64,000 nt of DNA. It comes from Nostoc sp. FACHB-892 (GTDB lineage Bacteria; Cyanobacteriota; Cyanobacteriia; Cyanobacteriales; Nostocaceae). The position numbers and the translations under genes were made by a program. Below are positions 35,655-45,594 of this stretch, piece after piece; the first letter of the stretch is position 1; every line of letters begins with the position of its first letter. The DNA lies in assembly GCF_014698795.1 (NCBI RefSeq), contig NZ_JACJTR010000014.1:1-64000 (forward strand), read 5' to 3'. The notes beneath the pieces are model-generated. The model saw nothing but the letters and a program-made list of their open reading frames with translations, was not told the origin of the DNA and searched no databases.

Positions 35655-37487
35655 ATGAGAATTCTATTGATTGAAGACGATGATTTGCTTGCTCAAGCTG
35701 TAGCAACATATCTTACCAAACAAAATTATGTGGTTGATATTGCTGCTGATGGTGAAGTCGGTTGGGAATTGGTTAATGTCTGTAACTATGACCTGATTTT
35801 GTTAGATATTGTTCTACCAAAGCTAGATGGCATAAGTCTTTGCCGACAATTACGGCAGTCAGGTTATCAAATGCTAATTCTTCTTTTAACAGCAAAAGAT
35901 ACTAAAACTGATAAAGTTATCGGTTTAGATGCTGGAGCAGATGACTATGTAGTTAAACCATTTGATTTTCAAGAGTTATCAGCTCGTATTCGTGCTTTAT
36001 TACGTCGGGGAAATACTTCTTTGCCTCCAGTTTTGGAATGGGGAGCCTTGCGTCTTGATCCTAGTACTTGTGAAGTGACTTATGCAGACATTTCTCTAAA
36101 TTTAACAGCAAAAGAATTTAGCCTTTTAGACCTTTTTTTACGCAACAACCAGCGCATTTTTAGCCGGAGTGCTATTGTAGATCAACTTTGGAGCGCTGAA
36201 AAAGATCCACCTGAAGAAAATACGATTAAATCTCATATCAAAAGTTTACGGCAAAAGCTAAAAGCAGCAGGTGCTAACTATGATTTTATAGAAACTGTCT
36301 ATGGAATGGGTTATCGTTTAAAAGCTCTAGATCATGAGCAAAGTTGCCCGAAACATGAGCCGGAAATAGATTTAAAGCAGCAGCAAATTCTACTAACAGC
36401 CATTGCTCAAGAGCGGGAAAATTTCAAAGCTAAGGTTGGTTCGCGTATTGCAGTATTGAAACTAGCAGCTGATGCTTTAAGAAAAAGTACACTTGACGCT
36501 CAATTGCGGCAAAAAGCAGAACAAGAAGCTCACAAGTTAGCTGGTTCATTGGGTAGTTTTGGCTTTCCTAAAGGCTCGTTGTTAGCTAATGAGATAGAAG
36601 ATTTATTTCAAAATCAAAAATTTATTAGCCAAGCTAAATGTTTTTATTTAGATAAACTCTTGGTGGAGTTGCAACGAGAGCTAGAAAAAAGCCCAGTTGA
36701 ACAAACCCAAAATCTACTATTAGTAATTAGCAATGATCAACAAGTAGTTGAGGAATTGATAAAAGAGGCTGAGAATCACGAACTACAAATTAAAGTTGCT
36801 ACTAATCTCACCGCCGCCAGAAGTATAATCCCATCTTTAAACCCCGATGTGGTGCTACTTGATATTGATATTCAGAAAGACAGCTTGAAATTAATAAGAG
36901 AATTATCCCAGCGATCGCTTACGGTGGGCGAAATGCTAATGCCACAAATACCAGTGTTAGTTTTTACAGAACAAAATACTTTTAGCGATGCCTGCGGCGG
37001 GCTTCGCCTACGCTTAGAGGTTGCACGATCTGGCGGACGTGCTTTTTTGCAAAAATCCATGCCTCCTAACGAAATTTTGGAGTCAGTGGCCCAAGTTTTA
37101 CAGCAAACTCGTATTACTAAAGCGAGAATCATGGTTGTAGACGATGATCCAAAGACATTAACTGTTATACAACAATCTTTAGAAGCTTTAGGACTTACTC
37201 TAAAAATTATTGAAGATCCACGCTACTTCTGGGATACTCTGACAGAATTTTCTCCAGATTTGCTAATTTTAGATGTGGAAATGCCTCATATTAATGGCAT
37301 TGAACTTTGTCAGGTAGTACGTAACGATCCATACTGGAAGTTTTTACCAGTCATGTTTTTGGTTGATAATTTATCAGCAGATATTGTTGAGCAAATATTT
37401 GCGATCGGTGCTGATGATTGTCTAAGCAAAACTGCTGAAAAGTTACAACTAATCACTCGTATATTAAACCGTATAAAGCGAACATAA
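35655..37487 (+). CDS. multidomain response regulator (REC-wHTH-HPt-REC-REC)
   Basis: 610 residues from ATG 35655 (MRILLIEDDD). Residues 1-116 are a receiver with Asp in LILLDIVLPKLDG and Lys in VVKPFDF. About 128-222 is an OmpR-type winged helix (LTAKEFSLLDLFLRNNQRIF, then YGMGYRLKA). About 240-325 is an HPt domain with His in EAHKLAGSLGSFG. Two further receivers follow (Asp in VVLLDIDIQ and LLILDVEMPHINGIE). The second receiver contains the repeat-derived stretch ACGGLRL. The mixture of DNA-binding and phosphorelay domains suggests an integrator of several kinases. Its wHTH would bind direct repeats with 10-11 bp spacing. Confidence 0.88.
   Translation: MRILLIEDDDLLAQAVATYLTKQNYVVDIAADGEVGWELVNVCNYDLILLDIVLPKLDGISLCRQLRQSGYQMLILLLTAKDTKTDKVIGLDAGADDYVVKPFDFQELSARIRALLRRGNTSLPPVLEWGALRLDPSTCEVTYADISLNLTAKEFSLLDLFLRNNQRIFSRSAIVDQLWSAEKDPPEENTIKSHIKSLRQKLKAAGANYDFIETVYGMGYRLKALDHEQSCPKHEPEIDLKQQQILLTAIAQERENFKAKVGSRIAVLKLAADALRKSTLDAQLRQKAEQEAHKLAGSLGSFGFPKGSLLANEIEDLFQNQKFISQAKCFYLDKLLVELQRELEKSPVEQTQNLLLVISNDQQVVEELIKEAENHELQIKVATNLTAARSIIPSLNPDVVLLDIDIQKDSLKLIRELSQRSLTVGEMLMPQIPVLVFTEQNTFSDACGGLRLRLEVARSGGRAFLQKSMPPNEILESVAQVLQQTRITKARIMVVDDDPKTLTVIQQSLEALGLTLKIIEDPRYFWDTLTEFSPDLLILDVEMPHINGIELCQVVRNDPYWKFLPVMFLVDNLSADIVEQIFAIGADDCLSKTAEKLQLITRILNRIKRT
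36985..37014. repeat. dispersed palindromic repeat inside receiver domain
   Basis: GCGATGCCTGCGGCGGGCTT followed by CGCCTACGCT, inserted in frame in the second receiver domain, where it encodes DACGGLRL. A related stretch, GCGATCGCTTACGGTGGGCG at 36911-36930, may be another insertion (residues RSLTVGE). Confidence 0.6.
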
Positions 37488-37530
37488 CTAGTTAAAAACA
37501 TAGCTTTAATAAATAGAAATAACCAAATAT

Positions 37531-38580
37531 ATGAATAAACCTGTACAACAGCCAAATAAAAATTTTTTTTGGAGTAAGCTTAGTACGAATACACTAGTTC
37601 GCTTCTTACTATTTGCTGCTTGTGGTTGGGTATTAATAAAAGTTTTTTGGTATTTCAAAAATGTAGTTTTTATATTTACCTTTGCGACAATCTTAGCACT
37701 AATTCTTAGCTATCCTGTGCGCTATCTAGAACGGTTTTTGAAGCGAGGTTTTGCCTTGGGTACAGTCATAGCTATCAGTCTATTAACAATCATTATTCTA
37801 TTTGTATTTATAGGTAATACATTGGCCACGCAATTACAACAGTTAGCAGGTTTGATATTACAAATTATTAGTTCTGTCAACAATCCTATTAATCAATTAC
37901 AAAGCGCATTAGCTGCTCAAAACATTGAAATAAATTTAGAGGCTATAGAAATACAAATTCGTAACTGGGTTGTGTCTGGCATGAACATTATTTTAGGCTT
38001 TTTACCAAATTTATTAGAAAGCTATGTTGGATTTATCATTATTATTGTAGTTGCCTTTTTTATGCTGACTGATGGAGAAAAAGTCTGGGAACTTATTCTT
38101 AAGATAATTCCTCCTAATCAACGCGATCGCTTTGCAACAGCTATCCAGAAAAACTTCATCGGTTTTTTACGAGGTCAATTACTAATCTCATTAATTCTTA
38201 GTATTGCCACTTTTTTAGTTTTTGCAGTTTTTCATGTCCCATTCCCGTTTTTGCTAGCTATAACTGTGGGAGTTTTTGACTTGGTTCCCGGTATCGGAGC
38301 TACATTAGGAATTAGCTTAGTTTCTTTAATTATCTTGGTACAAAGTAGTTGGATTATTAGCATAAAAGTATTAATTTCTTGCATAGTTTTGCAACAAATT
38401 CAAGATAATTTCATAGCGCCTCGTATAATGCAAAGTACAGTTCACTTAAATCCCCTAGTGGTATTTTTTGCTCTTTTAGTTGGGACACAAATAGCTGGTT
38501 TATTAGGAGTATTTCTTTCTATACCCATTGCTGGAGTAATTGTGAGCTTACTAGAAATTGAAGAGTTGCAGGATAATTAG
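37531..38580 (+). CDS. AI-2E family permease
   Basis: 349 residues, eight predicted helices. The conserved core is FPFLLAITVGVFDLVPGIGA and the late helices ALLVGTQIAGLLGVFLSIPI. Members export small molecules or exchange Na+/H+; the substrate cannot be told. It starts 43 bases after the response regulator and may be in the same transcript. A paralogue lies at 41217. Confidence 0.82.
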   Translation: MNKPVQQPNKNFFWSKLSTNTLVRFLLFAACGWVLIKVFWYFKNVVFIFTFATILALILSYPVRYLERFLKRGFALGTVIAISLLTIIILFVFIGNTLATQLQQLAGLILQIISSVNNPINQLQSALAAQNIEINLEAIEIQIRNWVVSGMNIILGFLPNLLESYVGFIIIIVVAFFMLTDGEKVWELILKIIPPNQRDRFATAIQKNFIGFLRGQLLISLILSIATFLVFAVFHVPFPFLLAITVGVFDLVPGIGATLGISLVSLIILVQSSWIISIKVLISCIVLQQIQDNFIAPRIMQSTVHLNPLVVFFALLVGTQIAGLLGVFLSIPIAGVIVSLLEIEELQDN

Positions 38581-38734
38581 AATTTAGAATTTAATATTTA
38601 GTATTGATTTTGCGCGGCTTTGTTGCATGAATGAGGGGCTCATCAACTTAAAAAAAATTTTGCACGGTTGCACTGCTGTACCCTTAGCTAAACTCTACGG
38701 AAAACAGCAGAGGTAATCCTTATATAGCAAGGTG

Positions 38735-38765
38735 TAGGGACACGGCACGGTATGCCGTGCCCCTA
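38735..38765. repeat. GC-rich palindromic repeat between convergent genes
   Basis: TAGGGACACGGCA and TGCCGTGCCCCTA pair over 13 bases with one mismatch and a 5-base loop. Copies of this palindrome are common in cyanobacterial intergenic DNA. No T-run follows. Confidence 0.55.
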
Positions 38766-38774
38766 CGGGTGTAC

Positions 38775-40796
38775 TTAAAATTGAAACCCTAATAAATTCC
38801 AGTAAGCTAACAAGGGAATAAAAATCAATCCAGCTAAAGTAATCAAAGAGTAATGTAATCGCTTAATAAAAGACCAGGTATGATTTACCCAAGCTAATCC
38901 AGTAAACACAGCTAATACAAGTGCTAGAACGGTAGTTATCAATGGTAGGCAAAGTAATGCCACTACAATGCCAGGTACACCATACACAAGTTTCCATACA
39001 CCTATAAGCCACAGCGACAAAGGCAAGCCAATCAAAAACAATAAATTCAGAGTACCAACAATACCAGCTACTAGCCAAGCACTGCTAAATTTTTGCTCAC
39101 CTATAAAAGACTTTCCTCTTAAGCGACGTATTAGAGGGCGTATCAACCCAACAATACAGGCTGACAGAAAAACAATTGCACAAAAGCTAACAATTCCTAA
39201 CTGTAGCCAAATAGTTTCATACCACGATATCCGCTCATAAGCTCCAATCTTAGACCACAATGGATTGAAGACAAATGCAATATTCCCCCGGCTGTCTTCC
39301 CCAAAAGCAGTAAACGCATCATCCTCAACTCGCTTAAATAACAGTGGTTCCACAGGAACTAATGTATGCTTTGGAGTATGTCCTAAAAAGAACAAACTAG
39401 GGGTACTAATGGTCAAAGTACCGTTTTCGCCTTTTTTGATATTAATATGTTTAAACGGTGCAGTGACCTTAGCAAAGGTGTCACGGGGATACTCCAAATC
39501 ACGGTAAGTACCAGTCAAGCGATTAAGTTGCTCCTCGGTAAGAGCAATAGGTTTAACAGGTGTAGATTTATTGGTAACAGGAAAATAGCGGTCTAGAAAC
39601 TGAGTTAGGAATTTGCCAGCCACCCCACTAAAACTATTAGTAGCAATAAAAATGCCAATATTTTGCTCAGGCATTAAAGTCAGGGAGCTAGAATAACCCC
39701 GTAAACTTCCCAAATGTCCAATCACCCGAATATTGTTTTCCAAACGTTCACGGAAACTGTAGCCAGTACCTGGCAATTTAGGATGATGGGTGAAATGCTG
39801 TTTGTGCATCAACCGCACAGTATCTTCTTCCAAAATGCGGGAGTTGTTGTAGCGACCGTATTGTAGATGGGCAATCATAAAATTAGCCATATCTGTAGCT
39901 GTCGTACTCATAGACGCAGCTGGAGCAATATTTAAATATAGATATGGCACAGCTTTGAACTGACCATTTTGATACTGATAACCCATAGCCAAATCATCAG
40001 CTAAAGGCGGTGGGGGTGGCTGGAGAAATGTACTCCGACCCATCTGCAACGGCTGCAAAATGTTTTTATCAATGTATTCAACAAAGGAAATACCGGAAAC
40101 TTTTTCTACCAAATATCCCAACAAAGCTGTGCTATGGCTGGAGTAGCTGTAGAGTTTACCGGGCTGCCAGACAACAGGTGGCATATACTTACTTAGATAA
40201 TCTCCCAATGGCTTCATTTGTGCTGCGGTACGAGCTGCCAAACCAATTCGCCGCTTCGTCGTACCGTCAGTGTGTGTCATCAACTGGGCAACTTTAGCTG
40301 GTTCAGGAAAAGGATTTTCTAACTGGAAACTGGTGAGATATTTATTAATATCAGCATCCAAATCAAGCTTTTCCTGCTCGTACAACTGCATTGCTGCTGT
40401 AGCTGTAAATAACTTGGAAATGGAAGCTACGCGAAACAAAGTTTTATCTATGATAACTGGTATATTTTTTTCTACGTTCGCGTAACCATAGCCCTTAGCA
40501 AAAAATAGTTTCCCATCTTTAACCACAGAAATAGCTACGCCAGGAACATGAGACTTTGATATTTCTTCATTGATGATTTTGTCTACAAAGCCTTCAAATT
40601 CCTGGGGATTGCTTAATCCCGGTGCAGTAGGAGATGTTATTACAGGCTGCTTTGGTTCAGTTGGTTGCTGCTGTTGAGGTTCTGAAAGCGGGAATTTGGG
40701 TACATTTACATCTCTAGCCAAGCTAGGCAAGCCGGACATCGAAAAAAATAAAATGCCTATCATTACCCAACAAATGAACTTAATTGGTTTATACAT
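38775..40796 (-). CDS. serine hydrolase (beta-lactamase/class C-type) with membrane tail
   Basis: 673 residues. A signal segment (about 1-28) is followed by a Pro/Gln-rich linker. The catalytic domain (about 68-400) has RVASISKLFTATAAM (SxxK), KLYSYSSHSTALLGYLVEKV (YxN-like, here YSS) and HLGSLRGYSSSL in place of the KTG box. After a beta-sandwich (about 410-520) come four C-terminal membrane helices. Relatives are esterases or D-aminopeptidases acting outside the cell. It is followed downstream by the convergent AI-2E gene. Confidence 0.82.
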   Translation of the reverse strand: MYKPIKFICWVMIGILFFSMSGLPSLARDVNVPKFPLSEPQQQQPTEPKQPVITSPTAPGLSNPQEFEGFVDKIINEEISKSHVPGVAISVVKDGKLFFAKGYGYANVEKNIPVIIDKTLFRVASISKLFTATAAMQLYEQEKLDLDADINKYLTSFQLENPFPEPAKVAQLMTHTDGTTKRRIGLAARTAAQMKPLGDYLSKYMPPVVWQPGKLYSYSSHSTALLGYLVEKVSGISFVEYIDKNILQPLQMGRSTFLQPPPPPLADDLAMGYQYQNGQFKAVPYLYLNIAPAASMSTTATDMANFMIAHLQYGRYNNSRILEEDTVRLMHKQHFTHHPKLPGTGYSFRERLENNIRVIGHLGSLRGYSSSLTLMPEQNIGIFIATNSFSGVAGKFLTQFLDRYFPVTNKSTPVKPIALTEEQLNRLTGTYRDLEYPRDTFAKVTAPFKHINIKKGENGTLTISTPSLFFLGHTPKHTLVPVEPLLFKRVEDDAFTAFGEDSRGNIAFVFNPLWSKIGAYERISWYETIWLQLGIVSFCAIVFLSACIVGLIRPLIRRLRGKSFIGEQKFSSAWLVAGIVGTLNLLFLIGLPLSLWLIGVWKLVYGVPGIVVALLCLPLITTVLALVLAVFTGLAWVNHTWSFIKRLHYSLITLAGLIFIPLLAYWNLLGFQF

Positions 40797-40856
40797 AATG
40801 CAAATTTCCTAACCTTACTACTTAGATAAGTCTTAGCTGCTGAGGTTCCTACTGTA

Positions 40857-41018
40857 TTACTTCAATAATCCCTGTTCAGGCTCTTTAATACTTCTAGGGC
40901 TTTCTTCAAATTGTTTTTTCAAGTTAAAGAATATTAAGCCAATTACGAAGATAGCTAAACTGACAAAAATCAATATGAAGGCACGTATCAACATATTACT
41001 GGGGCGTGGTTTTTGCAT
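40857..41018 (-). CDS. small single-helix membrane protein
   Basis: 53 residues from ATG 41018 (a TTG at 41039 would add 7). One hydrophobic helix, AFILIFVSLAIFVIGLIFF, is followed by a charged tail KKQFEESPRSIKEPEQG. It lies 60 bases upstream of the serine hydrolase gene on the same strand. Function unknown. The typical inside-positive pattern supports a real protein. Confidence 0.45.
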   Translation of the reverse strand: MQKPRPSNMLIRAFILIFVSLAIFVIGLIFFNLKKQFEESPRSIKEPEQGLLK

Positions 41019-41216
41019 TTTTATGAGTACAGCCTTCAAGGGTTGCTTATTTCAGATTAGTCTCTTATAAAACACCTAAATTCTGTCGCAAGATGGATAT
41101 ATCGTTGATCTTGAAAAATCAGTCTTTTAGTGGCTTTTTAAATATAGTGATACAGCTATTTTGAAGTAATTAAACTCAGAAAAATAGCTGTAAATAACAA
41201 AAACTGGGGGCTGCTT

Positions 41217-42314
41217 GTGCGATTCGGACAATTAATTGGGTTTCTCGCTCTTGTTATATCTCTTTACATTTTGTGGCAAATTCGGCAAATACTTTTGGTG
41301 GTATTTGCAGCGGTAGTTTTAGCTACAGTTCTAAATCAATTAGTGAGCTTTTTCCAAAGATTTCGCATTAAGCGAGGAATTGCAGTTGCCATATCAATTA
41401 TTCTCTTATTGATGGTTTTGGCCGGTTTTTTTGCACTTATTGTGCCGCGTCTTATTGATCAATTGCAACAATTTGGTAATATTATGCCTACAGGACTAGA
41501 ACGGTTGCGATCGTGGAACAACTGGTTACAAAATTTAATTCCTGACCAACTATTAGAAAATATTCGGGGACTTAGGTATCTGACTCAAGGTTTACAAGAT
41601 TGGTTAAATCGGTTAATGAATAACTTTTTTAGCTTGGTCAGTAGCTCGCTTTCTATTATTTTAGGTTTGCTGCTTTTTGTCGCACTTACCATCATGTTAT
41701 TAGCCAATCCCTCGCCGTATCGGCAAGGATTTATAATGCTATTTCCTGCCTTTTATCGTCGGCGGGCTGATGACATTCTAAATAAGTGTGCAGTCTCGTT
41801 GACTGGCTGGATAAAAGGCACGCTCCTGACTATGCTGGTCATTGCTACATTGAGCTATGTTGGACTGTTAATTTTGGGAATACCATTGCCATTAGTTAAT
41901 GCTATTTTGGCAGGATTATTAGAATTTATCCCAAATGTCGGGCCAACCTTAAGTGTGATTCCGCCTGCACTGCTAGCATTAAATGAAGAACCTTGGAAAA
42001 TCGCTGCTGTTATAGCTTTGTACTTTGGAATTCAGCAGGTTGAAAGCCTAGTTATACTTCCTTTAGTGATGAAAAGCCAAGCATCTCTGCTGCCAGCAGT
42101 TACTTTGGTAGCAGTGGTGTTTTTTGGCAGCTTTTTCGGATTTTTAGGTGTATTTCTCGCTGTTCCATTAGTAATTGTGTTTCAAACATGGATAAAAGAA
42201 GTTTTAGTAGAGGATGTACTCAACAACTGGCAAGAAAATAAAAAAGATAATCAAGAACAAGAAGTATTAGCTGTGGTAGATGGCAAGTCTGAATCATCTG
42301 TTGAAAAAATTTGA
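41217..42314 (+). CDS. AI-2E family permease (paralogue)
   Basis: 365 residues from GTG 41217, preceded by GGGGG. Core segments are GIPLPLVNAILAGLLEFIPN and VGPTLSVIPPALLALNEEPW, with FFGSFFGFLGVFLAVPLVIV near the end and a charged tail of about 35 residues. Same family as the protein at 37531 but clearly diverged, so not a recent duplicate. It converges with the HtrA-type gene over a shared hairpin. Confidence 0.82.
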   Translation: MRFGQLIGFLALVISLYILWQIRQILLVVFAAVVLATVLNQLVSFFQRFRIKRGIAVAISIILLLMVLAGFFALIVPRLIDQLQQFGNIMPTGLERLRSWNNWLQNLIPDQLLENIRGLRYLTQGLQDWLNRLMNNFFSLVSSSLSIILGLLLFVALTIMLLANPSPYRQGFIMLFPAFYRRRADDILNKCAVSLTGWIKGTLLTMLVIATLSYVGLLILGIPLPLVNAILAGLLEFIPNVGPTLSVIPPALLALNEEPWKIAAVIALYFGIQQVESLVILPLVMKSQASLLPAVTLVAVVFFGSFFGFLGVFLAVPLVIVFQTWIKEVLVEDVLNNWQENKKDNQEQEVLAVVDGKSESSVEKI

Positions 42315-42317
42315 AAA

Positions 42318-42342
42318 GTCAGGTAGGTATTACCTACCTGAC
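42318..42342. terminator. shared bidirectional hairpin terminator
   Basis: GTCAGGTAGGT and ACCTACCTGAC form a perfect 11-bp stem with a 3-base loop. It lies 4 bases after the permease stop and 5 bases from the protease stop. On the minus strand it is followed by TTTTCAAATTTTTT, a good terminator tail; the plus-strand tail is weaker. Confidence 0.75.
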
Positions 42343-42346
42343 AAAC

Positions 42347-43570
42347 TTATGACTGGATATTATTTGGGGATGGCAGTGGTTCAGGTTGTACTGTGAATTG
42401 TAAGTTTTGTGCATTGCGTAGGACTTGGATTTGTAAGTTATTTAAGCCGTTTTTTTCGAGAATCTGCTGAACTCCTTCAGATGTGGTAACGGGTTGATTG
42501 TTGATTGTTTGAATAACATCTCCTGGGCGCAATCCGATTCTGGCAGCAGGAGAATTAGGAATAACGCGAATAATAAGAATTCCTTGCTCTGCTACAATGC
42601 GGACATTACTGTTTGGATAATTATTGATTCTTTGCTTGACTTCTGGCGTTAGTGTCAGCATCTGAAGGCCTAAGTATGGATATTCAACTTTACCTTGAGT
42701 AATCAACTGCTGGGCAATTCGTTGAGCTGTATCTATAGGAATAGCAAAGCCGATACCTTCAGCACCTTGAATAATTGCAGTGTTAACGCCTATGACTTGA
42801 CCGCGAGCATTTAATAGTGGTCCGCCTGAATTTCCAGGGTTAATTGCTGCGTCGGTTTGAATGTAACTACTAGGCCTGGTGGAAAGATTTAAGGAGCGAT
42901 TGATCGCACTTATAACACCTACTGTTACCGTTTGTTGTAAACCTAAAGGATTACCGATCGCAACTGCCCATTGTCCTGGTTTTACGGTGTCGGGATTTGC
43001 TATTTCTACGGCTGGTAAGTTATGACCAGGAATTTGCACAACTGCAACATCGCTCACCGTATCTTGTCCTAGCACTTTGCCCTCAACAGTACGACCGTCA
43101 GAAAATGATACTGTCACCGTATCCGCATCGTTGACAACGTGAGCATTGGTGAGAATTCGCCCATTGGGATCGATAACAAAACCAGAGCCTACGCCTCGCA
43201 CTACTCGTTCTTGAGGCTGTGTTGGTCCAGTTTCACCAAAAAAGCGCCGAAAGAATGGGTCATTTAATGTATCTGGCAATTGTGGCACTTGGGTTCTGAT
43301 CGTTCGGGAAGTATTAATTTGAACTACAGCTGGTTCTACTTTTTCGACAACTTCAACCACAAAATTGTTGTCCTCAGCAGTTGGTGTTAGAGGGCGCGAA
43401 CTTTGATTCTGTGTTTCCTTAACTGTCGGAGAAGGAAGAATTGAAGGAGGAACTTTTCCAGAAAAATCTGTTGAACAGCTACTTAAAAATCCTGCCGTTA
43501 TCCCGATAAAAGGTAGTAGCAGATGAGTTTTTGGTTTCCGAACCAACAAAGATTTTTTTGATCTATTCAT
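42347..43570 (-). CDS. HtrA/Deg-type serine protease, lipoprotein-like
   Basis: 407 residues. The N-terminus has a lipobox (GFLSSC). The trypsin-like domain has the His in RILTNAHVVNDAD, the Asp in TVSDVAVVQI and the Ser in INPGNSGGPLLNARG. One PDZ domain follows (about 310-395: ILIIRVIPNSPAARIGLRPG, DVIQTINNQPV). This is the HhoA/HhoB/HtrA group of cyanobacteria that degrades damaged envelope proteins. Confidence 0.9.
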   Translation of the reverse strand: MNRSKKSLLVRKPKTHLLLPFIGITAGFLSSCSTDFSGKVPPSILPSPTVKETQNQSSRPLTPTAEDNNFVVEVVEKVEPAVVQINTSRTIRTQVPQLPDTLNDPFFRRFFGETGPTQPQERVVRGVGSGFVIDPNGRILTNAHVVNDADTVTVSFSDGRTVEGKVLGQDTVSDVAVVQIPGHNLPAVEIANPDTVKPGQWAVAIGNPLGLQQTVTVGVISAINRSLNLSTRPSSYIQTDAAINPGNSGGPLLNARGQVIGVNTAIIQGAEGIGFAIPIDTAQRIAQQLITQGKVEYPYLGLQMLTLTPEVKQRINNYPNSNVRIVAEQGILIIRVIPNSPAARIGLRPGDVIQTINNQPVTTSEGVQQILEKNGLNNLQIQVLRNAQNLQFTVQPEPLPSPNNIQS

Positions 43571-43618
43571 AGTTATTTCAAATATTAAATATTATGTAGT
43601 TTAAATGTATGTTTCAGT

Positions 43619-44200
43619 TTACGAATGATTTGCCTCTGCATTACGACTTGTCCAATCTCGCAACGCCCAAAGGCTAATTAAAGCTGCTAATCCAGCACCA
43701 AGAGTGTCCATAACTAAATCAATAATGGTGTCATCCAAGCTTTCAATTACTTGAGTACTGAGAATTTTACCAGCAGACCATTCCGTGACTTCCCACAAAG
43801 CACCAATAGCAATTCCAAAACTAGTAATTGTCACTAAATACAAAAGTGTATGATTCCGAAATATATTCAACATTGAACCATAGACTAAAAAACTAAGTGC
43901 TAGGGTAATTGCAGAAGTCGTATAAGCATGAACAATTTCGTCATAGGGTCCTGGCATACCAAATAAATTCCATACCCAACCAGTAGCATTGAGCAATGCA
44001 GCCAAGACAAACAAAAAATCAAATAAAGTGGGTAATTTATCATCTCGGATGACAAACACAAAGGATATAACAAGAAATAATGCAAGCCCCAAGGCATTTG
44101 ACCATTTACCTTGAACTGCTGCGGCTATTACAAAAGTTGTTAGTACAGCCTGTCCTATCCATGCGATAATTCGATAACCTTTCCAATTCAGAATTTTCAT
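43619..44200 (-). CDS. DUF2238 (YjdF-like) membrane protein
   Basis: 193 residues, six predicted helices. The family blocks PGPYDEIVHAYTTSAITLAL, GALWEVTEWSAGKILST and DTIIDLVMDTLGAGLAALIS are present. The conserved Asp, His and Glu in these helices suggest a metal or proton site; function is unknown. It lies between the DUF2254 and protease genes on one strand, with gaps of 44-48 bases. Confidence 0.78.
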   Translation of the reverse strand: MKILNWKGYRIIAWIGQAVLTTFVIAAAVQGKWSNALGLALFLVISFVFVIRDDKLPTLFDFLFVLAALLNATGWVWNLFGMPGPYDEIVHAYTTSAITLALSFLVYGSMLNIFRNHTLLYLVTITSFGIAIGALWEVTEWSAGKILSTQVIESLDDTIIDLVMDTLGAGLAALISLWALRDWTSRNAEANHS

Positions 44201-44244
44201 AATTATTACCTCAAAAATATTAATTTAAAATGCAATTTTTATAT

Positions 44245-45594
44245 TTAATCCCAATCTTTATTAGTGTCATCATTATTTAAATTTTTAATGACCTGATAAT
44301 AACTCTCTTCTACATCTTTGCGGTCTTGTTCTTGTGATAGTCCTTCACGGCTATCTTGTAAAATCATGTCAGCATGATGGCGCAGGCTTGCTTGATATTT
44401 AGAATTATTGGTGTAAGTGGCAATAGCAGCTATAGCTTCTAACAAACGAATAATTACTCCTGCATCCGACTTTCCATACTGCCGAATTTGGTTAAAAGCA
44501 CGATCAACCAATCCTTTAAAATTTACTCCTTCAGCAATGAAGCGCAATTTTTTATTTTTATCGTAGCGGTAGGGCGAAGGGAAATCTCTTTGAACTAAGT
44601 GGCACAGTCCTGCGCTAATTCGATCAATACAGCGAATTGCAGTAAATGGATCGTTTATTCCAGGGGAAATGGCACGCAGAGCAATTTCTACTAATTGATC
44701 AATTGGAAACTCTATATCCTGTTGTTCTGTACGTTCTTTGCCTAAAATAAAAGCATCATTGATTTGTTTGGTAAGTTTTTTATTTACTTTTTTCCCAGGA
44801 AAAACCAAGGCTAAATCGCTACCTTGAATTAGAAATTTTCCTGGTCTAATCTTAAGGCGTATTAGCAAATTATGTTTACAAGCAATTTCCATCAATTCTT
44901 CGTCATCAATTGCTTGTAAATAACCAGTGCTATTAGCTCGAATCGGTAAAGCCTCTTTCTCAAAGGACATGGGAATTTCTTCAATTCCTTGTCTGTGTTC
45001 TGGTTCACCATGCCCAATTCTTTCTGGAAATAGCCGCTTAATTGCTGAATGTAAATCCTCACTAACATTTTCGATTACGTGAGATGCCTGAATTATGGTT
45101 GAAGCATGATGGATAAAATAAATCAAAACACTAATGCTAATAATTGCCAGGAAAGTGCCGACTGTAACTGAAAGTTGTGGCACATACTGTTCGTATCCAT
45201 CTCCCTCTCCATGAATTGTCCGCAGTACGAACAAGCAGTAGATGAACGTACCAATAAACGTGCCTAGTACAATTTGATTACCCGTATCCTGCATAAAATT
45301 ACGCAGAAGTCGCGGTCCAAAATTGGAAGCAGCCAACTGAAGGGCCACAATTGTAATTGAAAAGGCTGTAGCAGCAACGCTAATCATCGAACCTGCAACC
45401 GATCCTAACAGCGATCGCGCTCCATCTGCTCCACCAGTGTAAACCCACCAATAATCAATTTCTACCTTGTCTGTACGGTCAAGATTAAGCATTGTGAAAG
45501 CCAAAGCAGTAGCTACCACCGCCATAACCGCCGGTATGAACCAGTAACTTGAGTGGAGCTGATCCCACAGTTTGCTTATCTTGACATTTCTCAT
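44245..45594 (-). CDS. DUF2254 membrane protein
   Basis: 449 residues. Four N-terminal helices (about 15-165) include SVAATAFSITIVALQLAASN and FGPRLLRNFMQDTGNQIVLG, the family signature. A long soluble region follows with ALRAISPGINDPFTAIRCID, also diagnostic. Function is unknown. Its ATG overlaps the stop of the MscS gene by 4 bases (45591-45594), so the two are translationally coupled. Confidence 0.87.
   Translation of the reverse strand: MRNVKISKLWDQLHSSYWFIPAVMAVVATALAFTMLNLDRTDKVEIDYWWVYTGGADGARSLLGSVAGSMISVAATAFSITIVALQLAASNFGPRLLRNFMQDTGNQIVLGTFIGTFIYCLFVLRTIHGEGDGYEQYVPQLSVTVGTFLAIISISVLIYFIHHASTIIQASHVIENVSEDLHSAIKRLFPERIGHGEPEHRQGIEEIPMSFEKEALPIRANSTGYLQAIDDEELMEIACKHNLLIRLKIRPGKFLIQGSDLALVFPGKKVNKKLTKQINDAFILGKERTEQQDIEFPIDQLVEIALRAISPGINDPFTAIRCIDRISAGLCHLVQRDFPSPYRYDKNKKLRFIAEGVNFKGLVDRAFNQIRQYGKSDAGVIIRLLEAIAAIATYTNNSKYQASLRHHADMILQDSREGLSQEQDRKDVEESYYQVIKNLNNDDTNKDWD

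Noticed and set aside
38735..38765. GC-rich palindrome as terminator for the convergent AI-2E and serine hydrolase genes
   Set aside because: No T-run on either side; I list it as a dispersed repeat instead.
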